Positions 1-11,860 are shown, counted from the first letter of the stretch. The stretch is 64,000 nt of DNA from Ophioderma brevispina (GCA_023653785.1 JAMKCH010022313.1:1-64000), one strand, 5' to 3'. Translations and numbers: made by a program. The notes: generated by a model not told the origin, from the letters alone.

Positions 1-2040
1 AGACGTGGGTCGACCCTAGCCTTTCGAAACATTTGCATGCGTGCCGAGGCATAAACATGCATTGCGAAAAGTTTGGTGAAAGGCTAGTGTGGCTGAACCA
101 TCTGTGGATAACGTATGCCACCCACCTAAACTAAGTTTAAAGTTTTCTCAAACAGTTGCATATTTCTTGCATATGCAGTGCATGTTTCTGAAATGTTCCC
201 GGTAATCAGACTGTTTTTCCCAATGTCCTGTGAATGTTTAAACGTTTTATATCAAAACTGTCCATAAAACGTATTTAGTTTGATCAGAATTAAAAATTCC
301 TGTCAGAAGGAAGATAAGTACGTCTTTCTGGAAAATGTTTAAGATTCGTATTTCTGAAATTCATTATAGTTTGTAGAAAATAAGAGCTGAAAAAGGTCGC
401 TGCATCAAGATAAGCGGGCATGTTGAATAATTTTCAGAAGTAATAGAATTATTACAACTAATTGTTTTTCCCCCAATAACGAATGTGGCTTTGTTTGCAT
501 AGATGAGTGTAAGCAAAACAGGTAATTCTGGAGGTTGCATTTATAATTTTTGTGACAAAAAAGAAAAAAATGGCCTTTTTGATAATTTATTGCATTTTTA
601 GTGTGATTTTTATCATGTGTCTGATTGCAGGTTACTTTCTATCTGTAACATAAGGCCCGTAAGGGGGCATGGACACCTCCCAATTCCACAGAAAGCCACT
701 CCCCCACAACCAAAAAAGGCCCTCCCAAAATAGATTTTGTGAGTGTAGCAAGCCAAAAATTAGGGTGGGTTTTGATGTTTTTAAATCAAAACAACGACTG
801 AAAATTACGGACAATTTCCACTTTTGCCATATCCCTCCACCTTAAGGGAAAGTCCCCTTTTCAAAGACTTTGACACACTCCCTAAAACAAATCTGGGTGG
901 GGTCTGGTTTTCCATGTATGAAATGCTTCTTGTTCCACATGCCTTGACAGATTGAACTTTGACTCTTGATTGGGGCAGAGGTAATGGATTGAGCATACTA
1001 TAAGTCAGTGATGAAACCAAAAACATTTTTGGAATCTTTGTGGCCAGATCCCTAACATCCCTAGAGGAAAATCTGAAGATCACAGCAAAAAGGACAAGCT
1101 AGATATTTTTCTTGTTGGGCCATTTCCCCCGAACCCATCCAGGGGTGTGCTCTTGATTTTTCCAAAAGTGCATTTAAATAGAGTTAGGGACATTAGGGAT
1201 AATACAACAATTTGTCACATTTAAAAAAAACATTGGCCTTATTCAATTTTGAACCCTGCATGATTTTGGACCCTCTATGTTACCTAAGACACCCCTTCAG
1301 AATGGTTCATATCTTTGTGTAGTCGAGGCAGAAGTTTCTGGTATCGGTCCCTCTCCCCCATGTACTTGTCGCCAACATGCCAGGACTTGCCCACTAGTAT
1401 AATGGAGTGTATGTGCTCTAATGAGCATGCAAGTGAGGATGGATCACCTCGATAATTAATCTGCTACAAATGTTGAGGTCAAAGGTTATTAAGAGCATTT
1501 AGTGGTTTTGCACATGCTGATACATGATTATTGTGCTTCCTCCAAACTTCAAAACAATTTTAAACAGGATCTGTGGAAGGTAATCTAAAACATGGTCACA
1601 AAAAACCATGATCCTAAACTCATCAGAGGATGTCAGCCATGTGGGTGTGGTTTCATTTCAAATATGTCATGTACGTCCGGATCAAACTCTGCAAATAAGA
1701 GGGAACAATGTAACCGTGTTAACCTGGCAGGATGGACTGGTACGGGGCTGGCTGCTAATTATTTTTCAATTGTCTACTTGACGCATCCACAACACATCTA
1801 CCATGGCCTTGGGAATTCCCAGTAGAAAGGTCTCATTCTTAGATAAAAAATAAATATTCCCCCCCCAAAATAAATCAATCCCCCACAACAAAAAAAACAA
1901 CTCCTAATTTCTGATGTGAAGTGGAATTTTTTCTTTTGTGCATATATATAAACAAAAGGATTTGGTAATCACGCTTGCGTGTGTCCGTAGCAGTAACAGG
2001 CGCGGGGATGGGGTGGGGGTGAGGATCCCCAGAGCCAGAG
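1..2040. other. No recognised gene; AT-rich intergenic DNA
   Basis: No homology, splice-flanked exon or repeat copy was recognised here. The short open frames (for example minus 632-1083) are hydrophobic or low-complexity and share no conserved motif. A C- and A-rich stretch occurs around 1860-1900. Confidence 0.5.
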
Positions 2041-2043
2041 GCT

Positions 2044-2080
2044 TTTTGACCGGGAAAAAAAAAAAAAAAAAAAAAAAAAC
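2044..2080 (+). repeat. Long A-run
   Basis: A run of about 28 A residues follows a G-rich segment with several GGGG tracts. It could be the A-tail of a plus-strand retroposed sequence, but no element body was recognised upstream. It may also be a simple homopolymer expansion. Confidence 0.6.
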
Positions 2081-2339
2081 TTAAAAAATCATGGTAAAAG
2101 CAGCCCTCCTTTTTTGCCTGCCCACCGGGAAATTTTCACCTCAAACTTTCAAAATATCTTCAAAACCACTCCAACTGGGAAAATCTGCCTTAATATTGGA
2201 ATTTGCCAATCTGACAAGTGACCCCTGTTCTTACGTCCCTGCCCATGTGGTGGTGTCGGGATTTATTCAAGCTGATCCGGGCCGTTTGGGTTTCCATGAG
2301 ACAGATGCTCTAAACATGGCCCACTTTGAGACTGGGCGG

Positions 2340-2600
2340 GATGGGAACTCGTCAGGGGTTTCAACCCTACTCCATTCGAAACTGGCTACAATGCACATTA
2401 CAGTTGACTTGCACACAGGACCGAAGGCTTAACGTCCGTCCGAAGGAGAGGTGCCTTAATGATTAATATGCGAAATCCAAGGGAACCGGGAGAAGAGCGG
2501 TTTGTCCCAACCGGGATCGAACCCGCGGCTTTTTTGGTAAAATTTGCCGCCACAGGCAGCACCCTAACCAATAGGCTAACTCTCCCATGATCAGAACGAT
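2340..2600 (-). mobile_element. tRNA-derived SINE, copy 1
   Basis: Read on the minus strand, the head looks like a tRNA. An A-box-like segment (TTAGCCTATTGGTTAGGG) lies at about 2562-2580 and a B box (GGGTTCGATCCC) at about 2514-2525. The spacing suits an internal RNA polymerase III promoter. The tRNA-unrelated body follows toward lower coordinates and contains GACGTTAAGCCTTCGGTCC. A diverged copy of that body lies at about 4700-4900 in the same orientation, which supports a dispersed SINE rather than a single-copy tRNA gene. The 3' boundary is uncertain. The B box is intact, but the anticodon-arm region (with AAATTTTACCAAAAAA) does not fold as a normal tRNA. Confidence 0.75.
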
Positions 2601-2609
2601 ATGAATTCC

Positions 2610-2980
2610 TGGTGATTATTAAAAAGTATGTAGGTGAATTATAATAATAAATGCCAGCGAAGCGTGTTGTGTATGGTTTGCTTAATTGACCGGTGTCGTT
2701 AATGAATTGATAACGAAGCATGACGTGGAAGTTTGAGAGATTTATCCAGCTGGCTTGGCGCGTTCATTTGAAAGCAAGTTTGAGCACGTTTCAACATCGT
2801 TAGGATTTTTTAGGCGGGGAGTATATTTATGTGGTTGTTCGGCAACCGTTGAGTGAAAATTAGAGGCATCTGTTACTTCACAGCTGACTATTAAGCACAG
2901 ATTCAAGACATAAAAGGCATTTGCAGCTTCTTGCATTAGTTTCCTGCTACAAATTTGTATCATAGGAGTGGCAAGAGAAA
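2610..2980. other. No recognised feature
   Basis: No gene or repeat was recognised between the SINE and the GTAC-rich array. The small minus-strand open frames show no family motif. Confidence 0.4.
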
Positions 2981-2984
2981 CAAA

Positions 2985-3835
2985 AAGTACATTTCAAGCA
3001 CTGTAATTGAAATGTACTCGGAAAGTACTCTCCTGTTTCAAATTTGAGCTACATTTCTATCAATAGAAAAAAAGTACATTTTGGGCCTATTGTACCCGAA
3101 ATGTACTTGTTCTTAACACTACTTGAAATGTACTTGATCCAAGTGTATTTGATGATCATGTTTTGAGGAGTCCCAAGTGTTGAATATATTGGATCCGAAA
3201 CATGATAATCATAAAATTGGATGATTTACGCCCAAACTTTATTGGTCTCGCTATGAGTTTTAAAATATCTCTCGCCCAACTCATAGCTCGACCAATAAAT
3301 TTGGGCTTAATCCATCCAATTTTATAAGAAACATGCTCGTCGTTCCAAATTTACACCACAGTATTGTCGTAGAGAAAGAGTATGTTTCTAGCTCATTTTA
3401 CTTTAAACTGTACTATATATAAACCCTGTACTCTAAGTGTACTCAATCAAAATGTACTCAAAATGTGCTCGATCATAACACTGTACTTGAAGTGTACTCC
3501 ATCCAATAGTCTACTCGAAATGTGCTCGAAAAAGAATTTTCACATTCCAAATTTACACCAGGAATGTGCAGAAAAAAATTGTAGCACATTGTTTTCAATG
3601 TAAGCACTGTACTTGTAATGTACTCGATCTAAACATAACTCAAATGTGCTCGTAAAGTACTATTGCAAATACAAATACTAAAAACTACATTCCAAGTACA
3701 TTTTGAGTATGTCTGTTTTGCTGCCAATAACAAAAGTACATTTCAAGTACATCACAATTATACTCAAAATGTACTTTTTAATAAGAAGTACATTTCAAAC
3801 GCATTTCAAGTACAATCGAGGCAGTCTATTTTTAT
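2985..3835. repeat. GTAC-rich degenerate minisatellite
   Basis: Short units around the word AAATGTACTTG/CAAGTACATTT recur dozens of times, in clusters at 2985-3135, 3380-3500, 3600-3665 and 3680-3820. The first clusters mostly read AAATGTACTCG and the last reads AAGTACATTT. The block is therefore roughly an inverted array around a central hairpin. Unit length is irregular, so it is not a simple microsatellite. No open frame here is credible as a gene. Confidence 0.8.
3211..3326. repeat. Hairpin of about 116 bp (MITE-like)
   Basis: The left arm starts ATAAAATTGGATGATTTACG and the right arm ends CCATCCAATTTTAT. Arms of roughly 45 bases pair across a short loop, with GGGCTTAA / TTTACGCCC and ATTGGTC / GACCAAT blocks in register. 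It sits inside the GTAC-rich array. It could be a tiny palindromic transposon derivative or a palindrome that arose within the array. Confidence 0.75.
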
Positions 3836-4309
3836 TATCCCCCTGACTTAAAAAGCCATGGGAATTATGCGACAGTAGATTCCTTCTCTGTGTCTGCATG
3901 TTCCATTTTGGTTAGGTGTGTGTTTTTGTTCAATTTTGTTTAGATTCACTGGTCTGTGCTGTTATTCTTACCTACTCTACCTTATTAGCTTCATACTTGG
4001 TCACAAGAACCACTGACCCAAGGCACAACAACTGCCAGATCCCAATATCCTAATTTGACGAAACTTGGTGTATGGATAGTGATGCATGCAAGTAATACCC
4101 ATGCACTGTGCCACCACTATTAATGAGCTCATTTGCATATTTGCTTCACACAGGGAGGATCTTGAAAGTTCTAACAGTATTTTCTATTCTAGAATGATAT
4201 ATATCGTTTTACAATCTTGAGTGGCTTAAAGCCCAGAAAAACTGTACAGGGTTTCATGACGCGATCATAAGTATATGGATATTTTTTTCATTCTCATGAA
4301 CTTCTAATC

Positions 4310-4400
4310 AACACAACAACAACAACCACGCAATTTCCATATAGCGCCCAACACCAGGAAGCCTCTAGGCGCTTCACTATACTTTAAAAATTACGACAAA
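4310..4400 (-). mobile_element. SINE 3'-end fragment
   Basis: On the minus strand the text reads GCGCCTAGAGGCTTCC, then GGCGCTATATGGAAAT, then a GTTGTTGTTGTT tail. The same module (GCGCTTAGAGG, GGCGCTATATAAAT, (ATT)n) ends the fuller SINE at 25905-26255. Only the tail portion is recognised here. Confidence 0.65.
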
Positions 4401-4699
4401 GCAATAATTAAAAAACAGGCGGCTCTTTTTCTCAGCAGTGAAGTATGATATTACAATACAAATACAGTAAAATCACTTATCAATATCGAATACAATATGT
4501 CTGCAGAAGACGCTTGAAAGCATGAACATTGAATGGAAATCATTAGTTGAAGGCTTTGCTATATTTTCGTAGAGGCGGCTATAAAGAATGATCATACGAC
4601 ATTTTATCACCATCGAGTTTACAGTAAATCAGCTTTAGGACCTAGGAGTCATTAGACGTGTAGCCTATATCATTATTCAGACACAGCTTTCCAATGATG

Positions 4700-4960
4700 C
4701 CTGGCATTCCCTCCAGCACGGCTTGGCATAGTAGGGGTTAGCTTCTACTCCATCGAACTGCTTAGATTTCATGTAACATGCGTGATTCTCCATGCATGGG
4801 ACCGACGGCTTAATGTCCCCTCTGAAGGACAGAGTATTCATATGGTCAGTATGCCCAAGACCAAATGAACCACGCGGAGAGTATAATTCCAGTTTTCACT
4901 CGAGAATGCTCACTGCAGGTGATTTAAACTGTAATCCTTGGCCGGATACACATGAGGAAG
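4700..4960 (-). mobile_element. SINE body, copy 2 (degenerate)
   Basis: The segment around 4790-4840, read on the minus strand, contains ACATTAAGCCGTCGGTCCC. This matches the body of the SINE at 2340-2600. The neighbouring text (CGATGGAGTAGAAGC versus CGAATGGAGTAGGG) also aligns. The tRNA-like head is not clear, so this is a partial or old copy. Confidence 0.55.
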
Positions 4961-5089
4961 ACTTGAGTTTGAAAAATAATAACTATCTGGTTTATTGTAC
5001 TTTGCAAAACGAAATGAGCTTACTGCACCAATTGGTTGACGTGCTTTTTTTATTCGTCAAGCATCAAGTTTAACATGGGCTGCGTGGAA

Positions 5090-6270
5090 CGAAAGTGCAC
5101 GTGGTATCCAGGTATTGCCAATAGACAGATAAACCATGTTTTTCGACTAAAAAACCAGGTTTATCGATGAAAACCCCAGGTGTAATCGACGAGAACCCTG
5201 GTTTTTTCTCACGTCCGCCGATAAACTTGGTTTTTCCACTATAAACCTGGTTTTTCAAACGAAAACCCAGGTTTTACGATTCACTTGGCATAGTTTTTTT
5301 TTGAAAACCCAGTTTTCGTCGCATTTGAAAAACCTGTTTTCAAGCTGTCACACATGTTTTTTTCGATTGAAAAACCAGGTTAATATCAAAAACTATTACA
5401 ATCGTTCATCCTCGAAAAACCGGATTTCCATAAATTGGTATTTATGGAACACTACAGGAGCTCTTGAGCTAGCAGCGCCGCCGATAAATATACTAACATG
5501 TGTCACTTAATTCAGCTTGTTATTATTCAATCCTATCAATAAAGAAGCGATATTTTCGTTAAAATTAGAATAAATATTATAATTCAACATTGATATATTT
5601 TTTGTGACTCTGGTGGAAGAGTGCTATTGATACGCTGTTAAGTGCTTATAAAGACCTCAGCATTCCCAGATTATGACGTTTCAAAATGCACTACAAATGT
5701 GCCTAAGTTTGGCTTTCTTCGCACCGAAGACAGAGTTGATGCGTAATATACAGAACCTCAACGGATTTAATGGAATTCGATTGTCAATTTTTTTTTTTGA
5801 TAAACCTGGTTTTTCGATGAGAAACTGGTTTTTCAAAAACTATGACAATCGAATTCATTGAAAAACCAGTTTATCAAAAACTATGACAATCAAATTGAAA
5901 CCTAGTTTTATTATCGGCGAAAACCAGGTTCTCGGTCGATAAACCAGGTTTATCAAAAAACTATTGGCGAAAAACAGGTTTTTTCGCTTTCGCTCTATAA
6001 ACTTCCTGGTTTAATCAAAAACTATGTCATCAAATCGAAAAACTGGATTTTTTTCGAATTGAAAAACCATGTTCTCGTCGTCATAAAACCTGTTTTTCGA
6101 AACTATTACAATCGAATGTCGAAAAACACCCTGTTTTTTTTTTTTCGATTGAAAAACCAGGTTTATCAAAAAAGTATGACAATCGAATTGAACAACCTGT
6201 TTTCGATTGGAAAAACCAGGTTTTTCGATCGAAAAACCAGGGTTTACGACTGAAAAATAGGTTTATGCTG
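5090..6270. repeat. AAACCAGGTTT palindromic minisatellite, two blocks
   Basis: Units such as GAAAAACCAGGTTTTTCGAT and AAACCAGGTTTATCAAAAAC recur many times at 5130-5430 and 5785-6260. Between the blocks lies 350 bases of non-array DNA. The core AAAACCAGGTTTT is nearly self-complementary, and many units add ACTATGACAATCGAATTG. Spacer lengths vary from a few to about 30 bases, unlike a CRISPR array with fixed repeats and unique spacers. The open frames here simply read the repeat. Confidence 0.85.
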
Positions 6271-7060
6271 TTCTATTGTGCAATATACTTGCTATACAGG
6301 GAACTGCCACCATTAGTTTCACATGTTTTTTTCCGCCAAGCATCAAGTTTAACATGACGGACAAAAGTGGCCCGTGAATATTGCGAGGTAAGGCCGTTTA
6401 TTTTCGTTTTTCGCACTGGTTTAGGCATATACAAAACACGGGGAACTCAGCATGGTAGAAATAACAACAAACCATTCCTGTTGTGGTTTCCAAACAGATA
6501 CCTGCTGCCATCCACCCACCCAACACTGCTACAGAAATCTGCATAACTTTAGAAAGTTTGACTTTGTCACCTTCAAGTCCCAGGAGACCCCTCGTTTGCG
6601 CTCATCCTTTGTAACCAGAAAGTTTGACATTCTGCAATAACTGTACCCTGGCTTAATGGTGATAAGGACTTTCGTGCGCTAACCAATCGTAATAATTCCC
6701 TTCCCGACTCGTTTATCATCTTCATTGGTCATACTGGTGGCGGCTGCGCGTGTTTTCAATAAGTGCCTGCAGAGCAAAGCGAGGCATCCGTTTCACTTAT
6801 GGCCATTTGAATGCCTTGATACCACAATCTTTCCAATGCACGTCCCTCTGTAAGGATGTATACCATCGACCGGCCCCTGAAATCAAAGTGTTAATAAGCG
6901 GACTGTGAAACGGTTCTAGACCATCGGCCCAAAGGTTTTTGATCAACGCACAAGCTACCAATATCTGAACACGTGGAAATTCCAGAGAAAAATATAACTG
7001 TTTGCAAATATGAATGTCTGACGGAGGCCCGCTTCCTGTGGAAGGGGTAAGTTTACTATG
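6270..7060. other. No recognised feature
   Basis: No coding homology or repeat partner was recognised between the minisatellite and the poly-G tract. Confidence 0.4.
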
Positions 7061-7082
7061 GGGGGGGGGGGGGGGGGGGCGG
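7061..7082 (+). repeat. Poly-G tract
   Basis: About 20 consecutive G residues precede CGGGTC. Similar G or C runs occur at 14446, 18362 and 46321. Length in such tracts is often unreliable in assemblies. Confidence 0.8.
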
Positions 7083-7088
7083 GTCATG

Positions 7089-7625
7089 TTTGAAATAATC
7101 TATCCAATGTAATATAGATCAAAATATTCCTTAGGTAAAAAGGAGAAACAATCAATTGGGTCACATGCGTGTGGTGCTTCATTTCCAAACTATTTGGGAG
7201 AGTAGGCTAAAGGCCATTTATCAAGAAAGCTAAACGTTTGTAAAAAAAATATTTTTATGATAAGATTCAAAATATGCTCTTATTTTGGATAGGGTTGGTT
7301 CCCTAATAGGGAGAGCGGGCATAGTGTCACCATCCCCATGGAGTCCTACATGGAATGTTTTACCCCTCCCATTATAACAAGAAGATTGCCGACGAAAAGT
7401 GCAAAAGCATTTCATATTTGAAATCAGATCATTAAACGTGTTGAAAAGAAAAGAAATGTGGGTATTACAAACGTTGACCTTTCTGAATAACAAATGACCT
7501 TTAGCTATTTTCCCAAAAATCTGGAAGGAAGCACCCACACGCATGTGACCCGATTGCCTTTTTTTTTACTCCTGTTACTAAGGAATAATTTGAGCTATAT
7601 ACATTAGATTTAGAGCATTTCAAAC
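7089..7625. mobile_element. Foldback element with arms of about 160 bp
   Basis: The left arm (7089-7250) begins TTTGAAATAATCTA. The right arm, read in reverse, begins TTTGAAATGCTCTA. Inside, both arms share GGGTCACATGCGTGTGG, a GGGAGA/GGGAAAATAG block, CTAAAGG(C/T)CATTT and AACGTTTGTAA, all in register. The centre (about 7260-7440) is not repeated. This is the layout of a non-autonomous DNA transposon with long terminal inverted repeats. No transposase is present. The target duplication is unclear. Confidence 0.8.
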
Positions 7626-7919
7626 GATTGACCCCATAGTAACTTTAACACTTCCAGGGGCCACAACGCAGCAAGCGGACTCCGCAACTTCATATTTGCA
7701 CCAGTTATATTTTCTTGACTTTCCCGTGTTCAGGATATTGTACCTCGTTCGTTTGATCAAAGGTGATGCTCTCTTTCTTTTCTGAATTTTCCAAGTGAAC
7801 TTGAGTCTGGACCCCCTGGACCCATCGTCATAATAGTGACCTAAATATTCACGTTGAAGGGCCAGATAAGGCATGTCATTTTTGGATCTCATTGAAACTG
7901 CCTACAATTCATCAGCTGT

Positions 7920-8350
7920 CACTGGTGCAAATCCTCTGGTCATTCTGTTATCTATGAACTCAGTAAATCTGGTGTCCACATCAATATCCGAATAGCTATT
8001 CTTTAATGCAGTCTCAGTGGTGACGACCCAAGCCCAATCAAGAAACTATTACCGCAAACGTCGTGATATCAATATTCCCCAATTTTGTGAGGACATTAGC
8101 GCCATCCTTCCCTGGGAACTGCAAGTGACACTCAGAGACACTTGAACCATATGATCATGTTATTAAGAATTATGATATTCAGGCTCGTGAAATTAAAATG
8201 TGCTTTGACCGAATCCTCCTCGTACCCCGGTGATTACGTGTCGGCTAACAAGAAAAACAAGAGCTGGACGTAATGAATCAATCGGTCTGAAGTTTCGCAA
8301 GCAAACGTTTAAAGAGCTGATACAAAAAATTTGAACAAATTACTTGGCCT
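7920..8350 (+). pseudogene. Possible LINE ORF2 scrap (endonuclease-RT linker)
   Basis: A frame-broken reading contains RNYYRKRRDINIPQFCEDIS and later RKTRAGRNESIGLKFRKQTF. This pattern resembles the segment between the endonuclease and reverse transcriptase of CR1/L2-type LINEs, where an arginine-rich W-K-x-x-G-L block follows a D-x-F-C-x-D-I block. Stops interrupt the reading. The resemblance comes from memory of the family and is weak, and no RT motif follows. It may be unrelated sequence. Confidence 0.3.
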
Positions 8351-8689
8351 TCTTAATTACATCACAGATTGGCTCAAATGTGATCAAACAACTCTTCGTA
8401 TTGTTGACAAACTGGGTACAATAAGTCTTTTAAGTTTTATGTGATCTAGACGACTCCGATGATTCTTACAAACCTTTTGATACAGCGCTTCTAAGTTACG
8501 TATTTTCCAACATGGCTTGCTAAAATGTTTGCAATGAACTTTAATTGGCACAAACGAAAAAAAATTAGAAATGGTCTGAATTTCCTACCCTTGTCGAGGA
8601 GTATAGCAAGAGCACCTTGTCACGTTGACACTGGTGACTCAGAGATTTTCCCGATGATGCATGGTGGCCCGCGTTTTCTAACAAACCAC

Positions 8690-9840
8690 TTTTTGCATAT
8701 ACAGTTAAGTTCTGTGCCAATAAGGACTACCAACTGGTCTGTAGATGAAGACCATCCCTTGAGAGTGGGAGTTTGAAATTGTTTCTTATTTTCAATATAA
8801 TCCACTTTCCACGCTTGCACAAGTCATACACTAGCTTACACTCTTTTTGCAATTGTACTCCTTTCCAGCAGCATGTCCAAATGGGCTTGAGTAGTTGATA
8901 CGATATCATACATGAATTTTGATTCTAAACTAGTAATAACAGTTACAAGGGTTTGTAGCAAAATCAAACATTTCAGCAGGAAAGAGTCCATTTGATGTTG
9001 TTGGTTCCACAATGTATGAATGACTGCAGTAGGCCGTTCTTCCTCGCTGAATATTGGGCCGTTTTAATCAAATGTCCTAGATTAGATCCAGGGATGCACC
9101 TGTTTAGTACTCTGTAGGTCCTGGACATGCGTCTCCCTACAGATGTTTGGGGATAGAGTCTCCTATTATCAGTACAGTGGGGGTGTTTTTAACACGTTTA
9201 GGTTGAAACCTGGGAATTTGTAGGAATTGGTCTGTGGCAGTTGGAGTTGGAAACTTGGTTCTGGGTTTTTTGGAATTGGTCGCACTTGGTGCGTGGTTTT
9301 GGTCTACATGAATTGGGCTGAACTGTTGTGACATTACTTGAGTCAGATGATGGTGATGATTACTTCCAATTCAAGCCACTAATGGTGTTTTACTGGTTGG
9401 AATTGTAGGCACATACTTCACTTCATTGTTTGTTGAGAACTACAGGCAAGAATGGCTGTTGTACTGTGTGCTGATGCCTCTGAGAAATAACATTGCACGT
9501 TAACTGTATCTGCAACATTAGTTGTGGAGTCCATCAGAGGTTACGGGAGGGTCATGAGTTTGAGTACTTGCATCACAGTACACCACAGAAGATGTTTGGC
9601 TAGAGACATGCTGTTGAGATGATTTTGGTGTAGAGGTTAGCAATTTAAAGTCACTTAATTGGGGACCACTAAGACTGTGCCAAAAGGTGTTGAAATTCAA
9701 ATTCATGTGCATGGTGTTGATTCTTGTTGACATATTGTTGACCCAATTTTTGGTTAGATTAGGTGTCAACCCCAGGAAGGTGACCTTTACCCTGAAGAGA
9801 ATCGTGTTGTAGATCTGCCAACAGGGTATGCAGACCAAAT
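8690..9840 (-). pseudogene. Decayed LINE ORF1 with SGNH/GDSL esterase domain
   Basis: The minus strand carries, in order, a low-complexity Ser/Thr/Gln/Pro-rich N-terminal part (about 9518-9838 and 9137-9290) and three esterase-type blocks. Block I is VLIIGDSIPKHL, with the nucleophile GDS at 9155-9163. A later block is FIHCGTNNIK (about 8995-9015). The DGLHL block with the Asp-x-x-His pair is at 8742-8756. Spacing and order match the SGNH hydrolase-like ORF1 proteins of CR1-type non-LTR retrotransposons, which may help element RNA or membrane interactions. A stop follows PKHL, and at least two frame changes separate the blocks, so no intact protein remains. No ORF2 was recognised downstream on the same strand; the foldback at 7089-7625 and unrelated DNA lie there instead. 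Confidence 0.65.
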
Positions 9841-10079
9841 TTTAGGACTTCACGTGTACATACAGTCCCCTAAAATAAGTCTGTTGTAAGTCCCACGTTT
9901 CTGGGACCATATCTGATATTAAATCTTTATCTGTAAGAGGCTTGAAAAATATCTGGACCAGATAAGGTGGTAGAGCGCCTTTAGTTTCTTTGTTCAAAAG
10001 TGACACCGGGGAACACGTGCGAAACAGGGGGAAAGGAAAAAGTTGTGTGATGAGATGGAAATCGTGAAGGTAGTTATGT

Positions 10080-10620
10080 ATCTGGGGCCAGGGTGAGTGG
10101 GGGGGTGGATGCGAGGCGGCTGGAGACCTAGAGTGAGGTATGGGGGGAGAAGTTTAGGAATGTGGAGAAGAAATGCACCTGGAAAAGATTTTCGTTTGAA
10201 GGATTGAAAGACTGGGGTTGTATAGAGTTGTGTGAGATTGGTGGTGTCTGAGCGAAACTGAGATGGGGATCTTTAGAAGGACAGATGAGAGAGCAATGAC
10301 GAGAGCAATGAAGACTTGATGCAGATTTGGGTTTGAAAAGAAGCAGTGGACCGTTTGGGGAAGGTGAAATAGTGTACGTTGGTATGGGACGTTGCTGAGG
10401 AAGGATGACGAGCATGTGTTAAGAAGAGATTGTGAGTTCGAGGTGGGCGGTTTTTGGTGAAGGGCGGAGGGGGACGACCAAAGAAGACACGGAAGAAGCA
10501 ATTAAGTGGAGTGGAGGAGGAAGAGAGTCGGAGGGTTGGGTGAGGATGGAGGATTGGCATTTGATCGGCGAAGTTGGAAGGAGGGAATAGAGCGATGCTA
10601 CGGCGTGGAGGCAAAATTTG
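10080..10620 (+). repeat. Purine-rich low-complexity stretch
   Basis: About 500 bases are strongly biased to A and G on the plus strand (GGAGG, GAAG, GAGAG). This leaves three long overlapping minus-strand open frames rich in Ser, Pro, Leu and His. Open frames in several phases at once are what base bias produces, so none is called as a gene. Confidence 0.6.
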
Positions 10621-10984
10621 AAAAATGGGAGAAATGAGTATTAAAAGTCAATCAAACTGAAGATTTACAACGAACACCGACTGCTCGATCCAATTCAAAG
10701 CAGAATTAATAAGGGGATTTATTGCTAATTTGGGTAGTTCAAGGATAAAACAGAAATTTGTACTATTAAATAATTAGCTTGAAATGTTCTTAAGAATGAT
10801 AATTAAAGGAGAATTTTCGTCGCTGTCATGTATCTATTTTATATACCACGCGACACCAATATTTTTATAGTTTAAAAACTCGCTTCGACTCGTTGTTACT
10901 TGTTATCGCCTGTGTTATGTGAGCAAATGGACGCAAATCAGGTATTACAAAAAACAGTTCCTTTATTCTCTTCATTATAAATAT

Positions 10985-11860
10985 ACTTTATAGTGCACTA
11001 CGGTTTCTTGTTTCTTGTGGAAAAAATATTGTCTGGGAATTAATCCAGCCTATTTTAGGATTACAATATCGATGAGGGCGTTTATTCTACTGAATCTGGG
11101 ATTTGACATCATAATTATTGCCCACTATTGACTCAATTCCTGCTTGGCATATATGGATGGAGAGGGACCTTAATCTCCGTGGCATTTGTTTGCATTTATC
11201 TATGTGGTGCTCTGCGAAAATGGAGACCGACCAAAAAAAGGAAGAAATGGAAGAAGCGAAGCACTGCTTACCATCCGGTTAGTAATGTTCCTCCAGAAAA
11301 ATTGCAAAAAAAATATCAGAAAGATGTTTAGTTTTCCGATGCTTACCAGTCTACCTTTTATTGCTCGAGTCATCGTACCTGGGTTTGTATGGGGATTTAT
11401 CTTCAGAGGATGGGTGAATTATATATATTGTGTCTTTTGCTCTGACAAAGGGCGCATCCATGAGGAATCCTCTATAGTGTCAATGTGGTGGGATTGGGTT
11501 GACATTAATTAGGATTGTTTTGCCATTAATAAATAAGATTATGACCACACACGAGTAATATACATTGTCATCGTTCAGATGCCATTCAATGGTTATAACG
11601 ACACTATCAAACAGTTTGGTAGGAATTAGTATAAATTTCCCCGGTAATTTTCGGTACTGGTATTGGCATGCTTGGACCGGAAAACTATACATTGCATATA
11701 ACAGATACTACTGATGAAGATGAATACGTCAGTGGAATTAAATGGATCATTAATTTCGCACATGGTGTTGCGTCTATTGTAAGCGGTTTTTCTAACAGTT
11801 AAAATTTCTTTCACTAACACTTTTATTTGAACATTTTTACATGTTACCATACATTTTTCA
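10985..11860 (+). pseudogene. Broken SLC16/MCT-like transporter copy, plus strand
   Basis: The reading TQFLLGIYGWRGTLI, followed by an IYLCGALRK transmembrane end and a Lys/Arg-rich loop, matches TM5-TM6 and the start of the central loop of monocarboxylate-transporter-like MFS proteins; GWRG is the hallmark. A frame change at about 11330 moves to FSFPMLTSLPFIARVIVPGF (TM7-like), then HEESSIVSMWWDWV (TM8-like), then a stop. A block near 11700-11800 is homologous to the last exon-like part of the minus-strand copy, but here its donor reads GTTAAA and stops intervene. The TM4-like start near 10990-11100 is also in a shifted frame. The whole block aligns base by base with 34020-34830 inverted. 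It is probably a pseudogene, though assembly indels could add to the frameshifts. Confidence 0.7.

Noticed and set aside
5090..6270. CRISPR-like appearance of the AAACCAGG repeats
   Set aside because: Spacers are variable in length, often repeated themselves, and the repeat is degenerate and palindromic. The surrounding DNA is eukaryotic.
10128..10614. Three overlapping minus-strand open frames of 95-115 codons
   Set aside because: They overlap in different frames over a purine-biased stretch, which lowers stop frequency on the pyrimidine strand. No domain is present.
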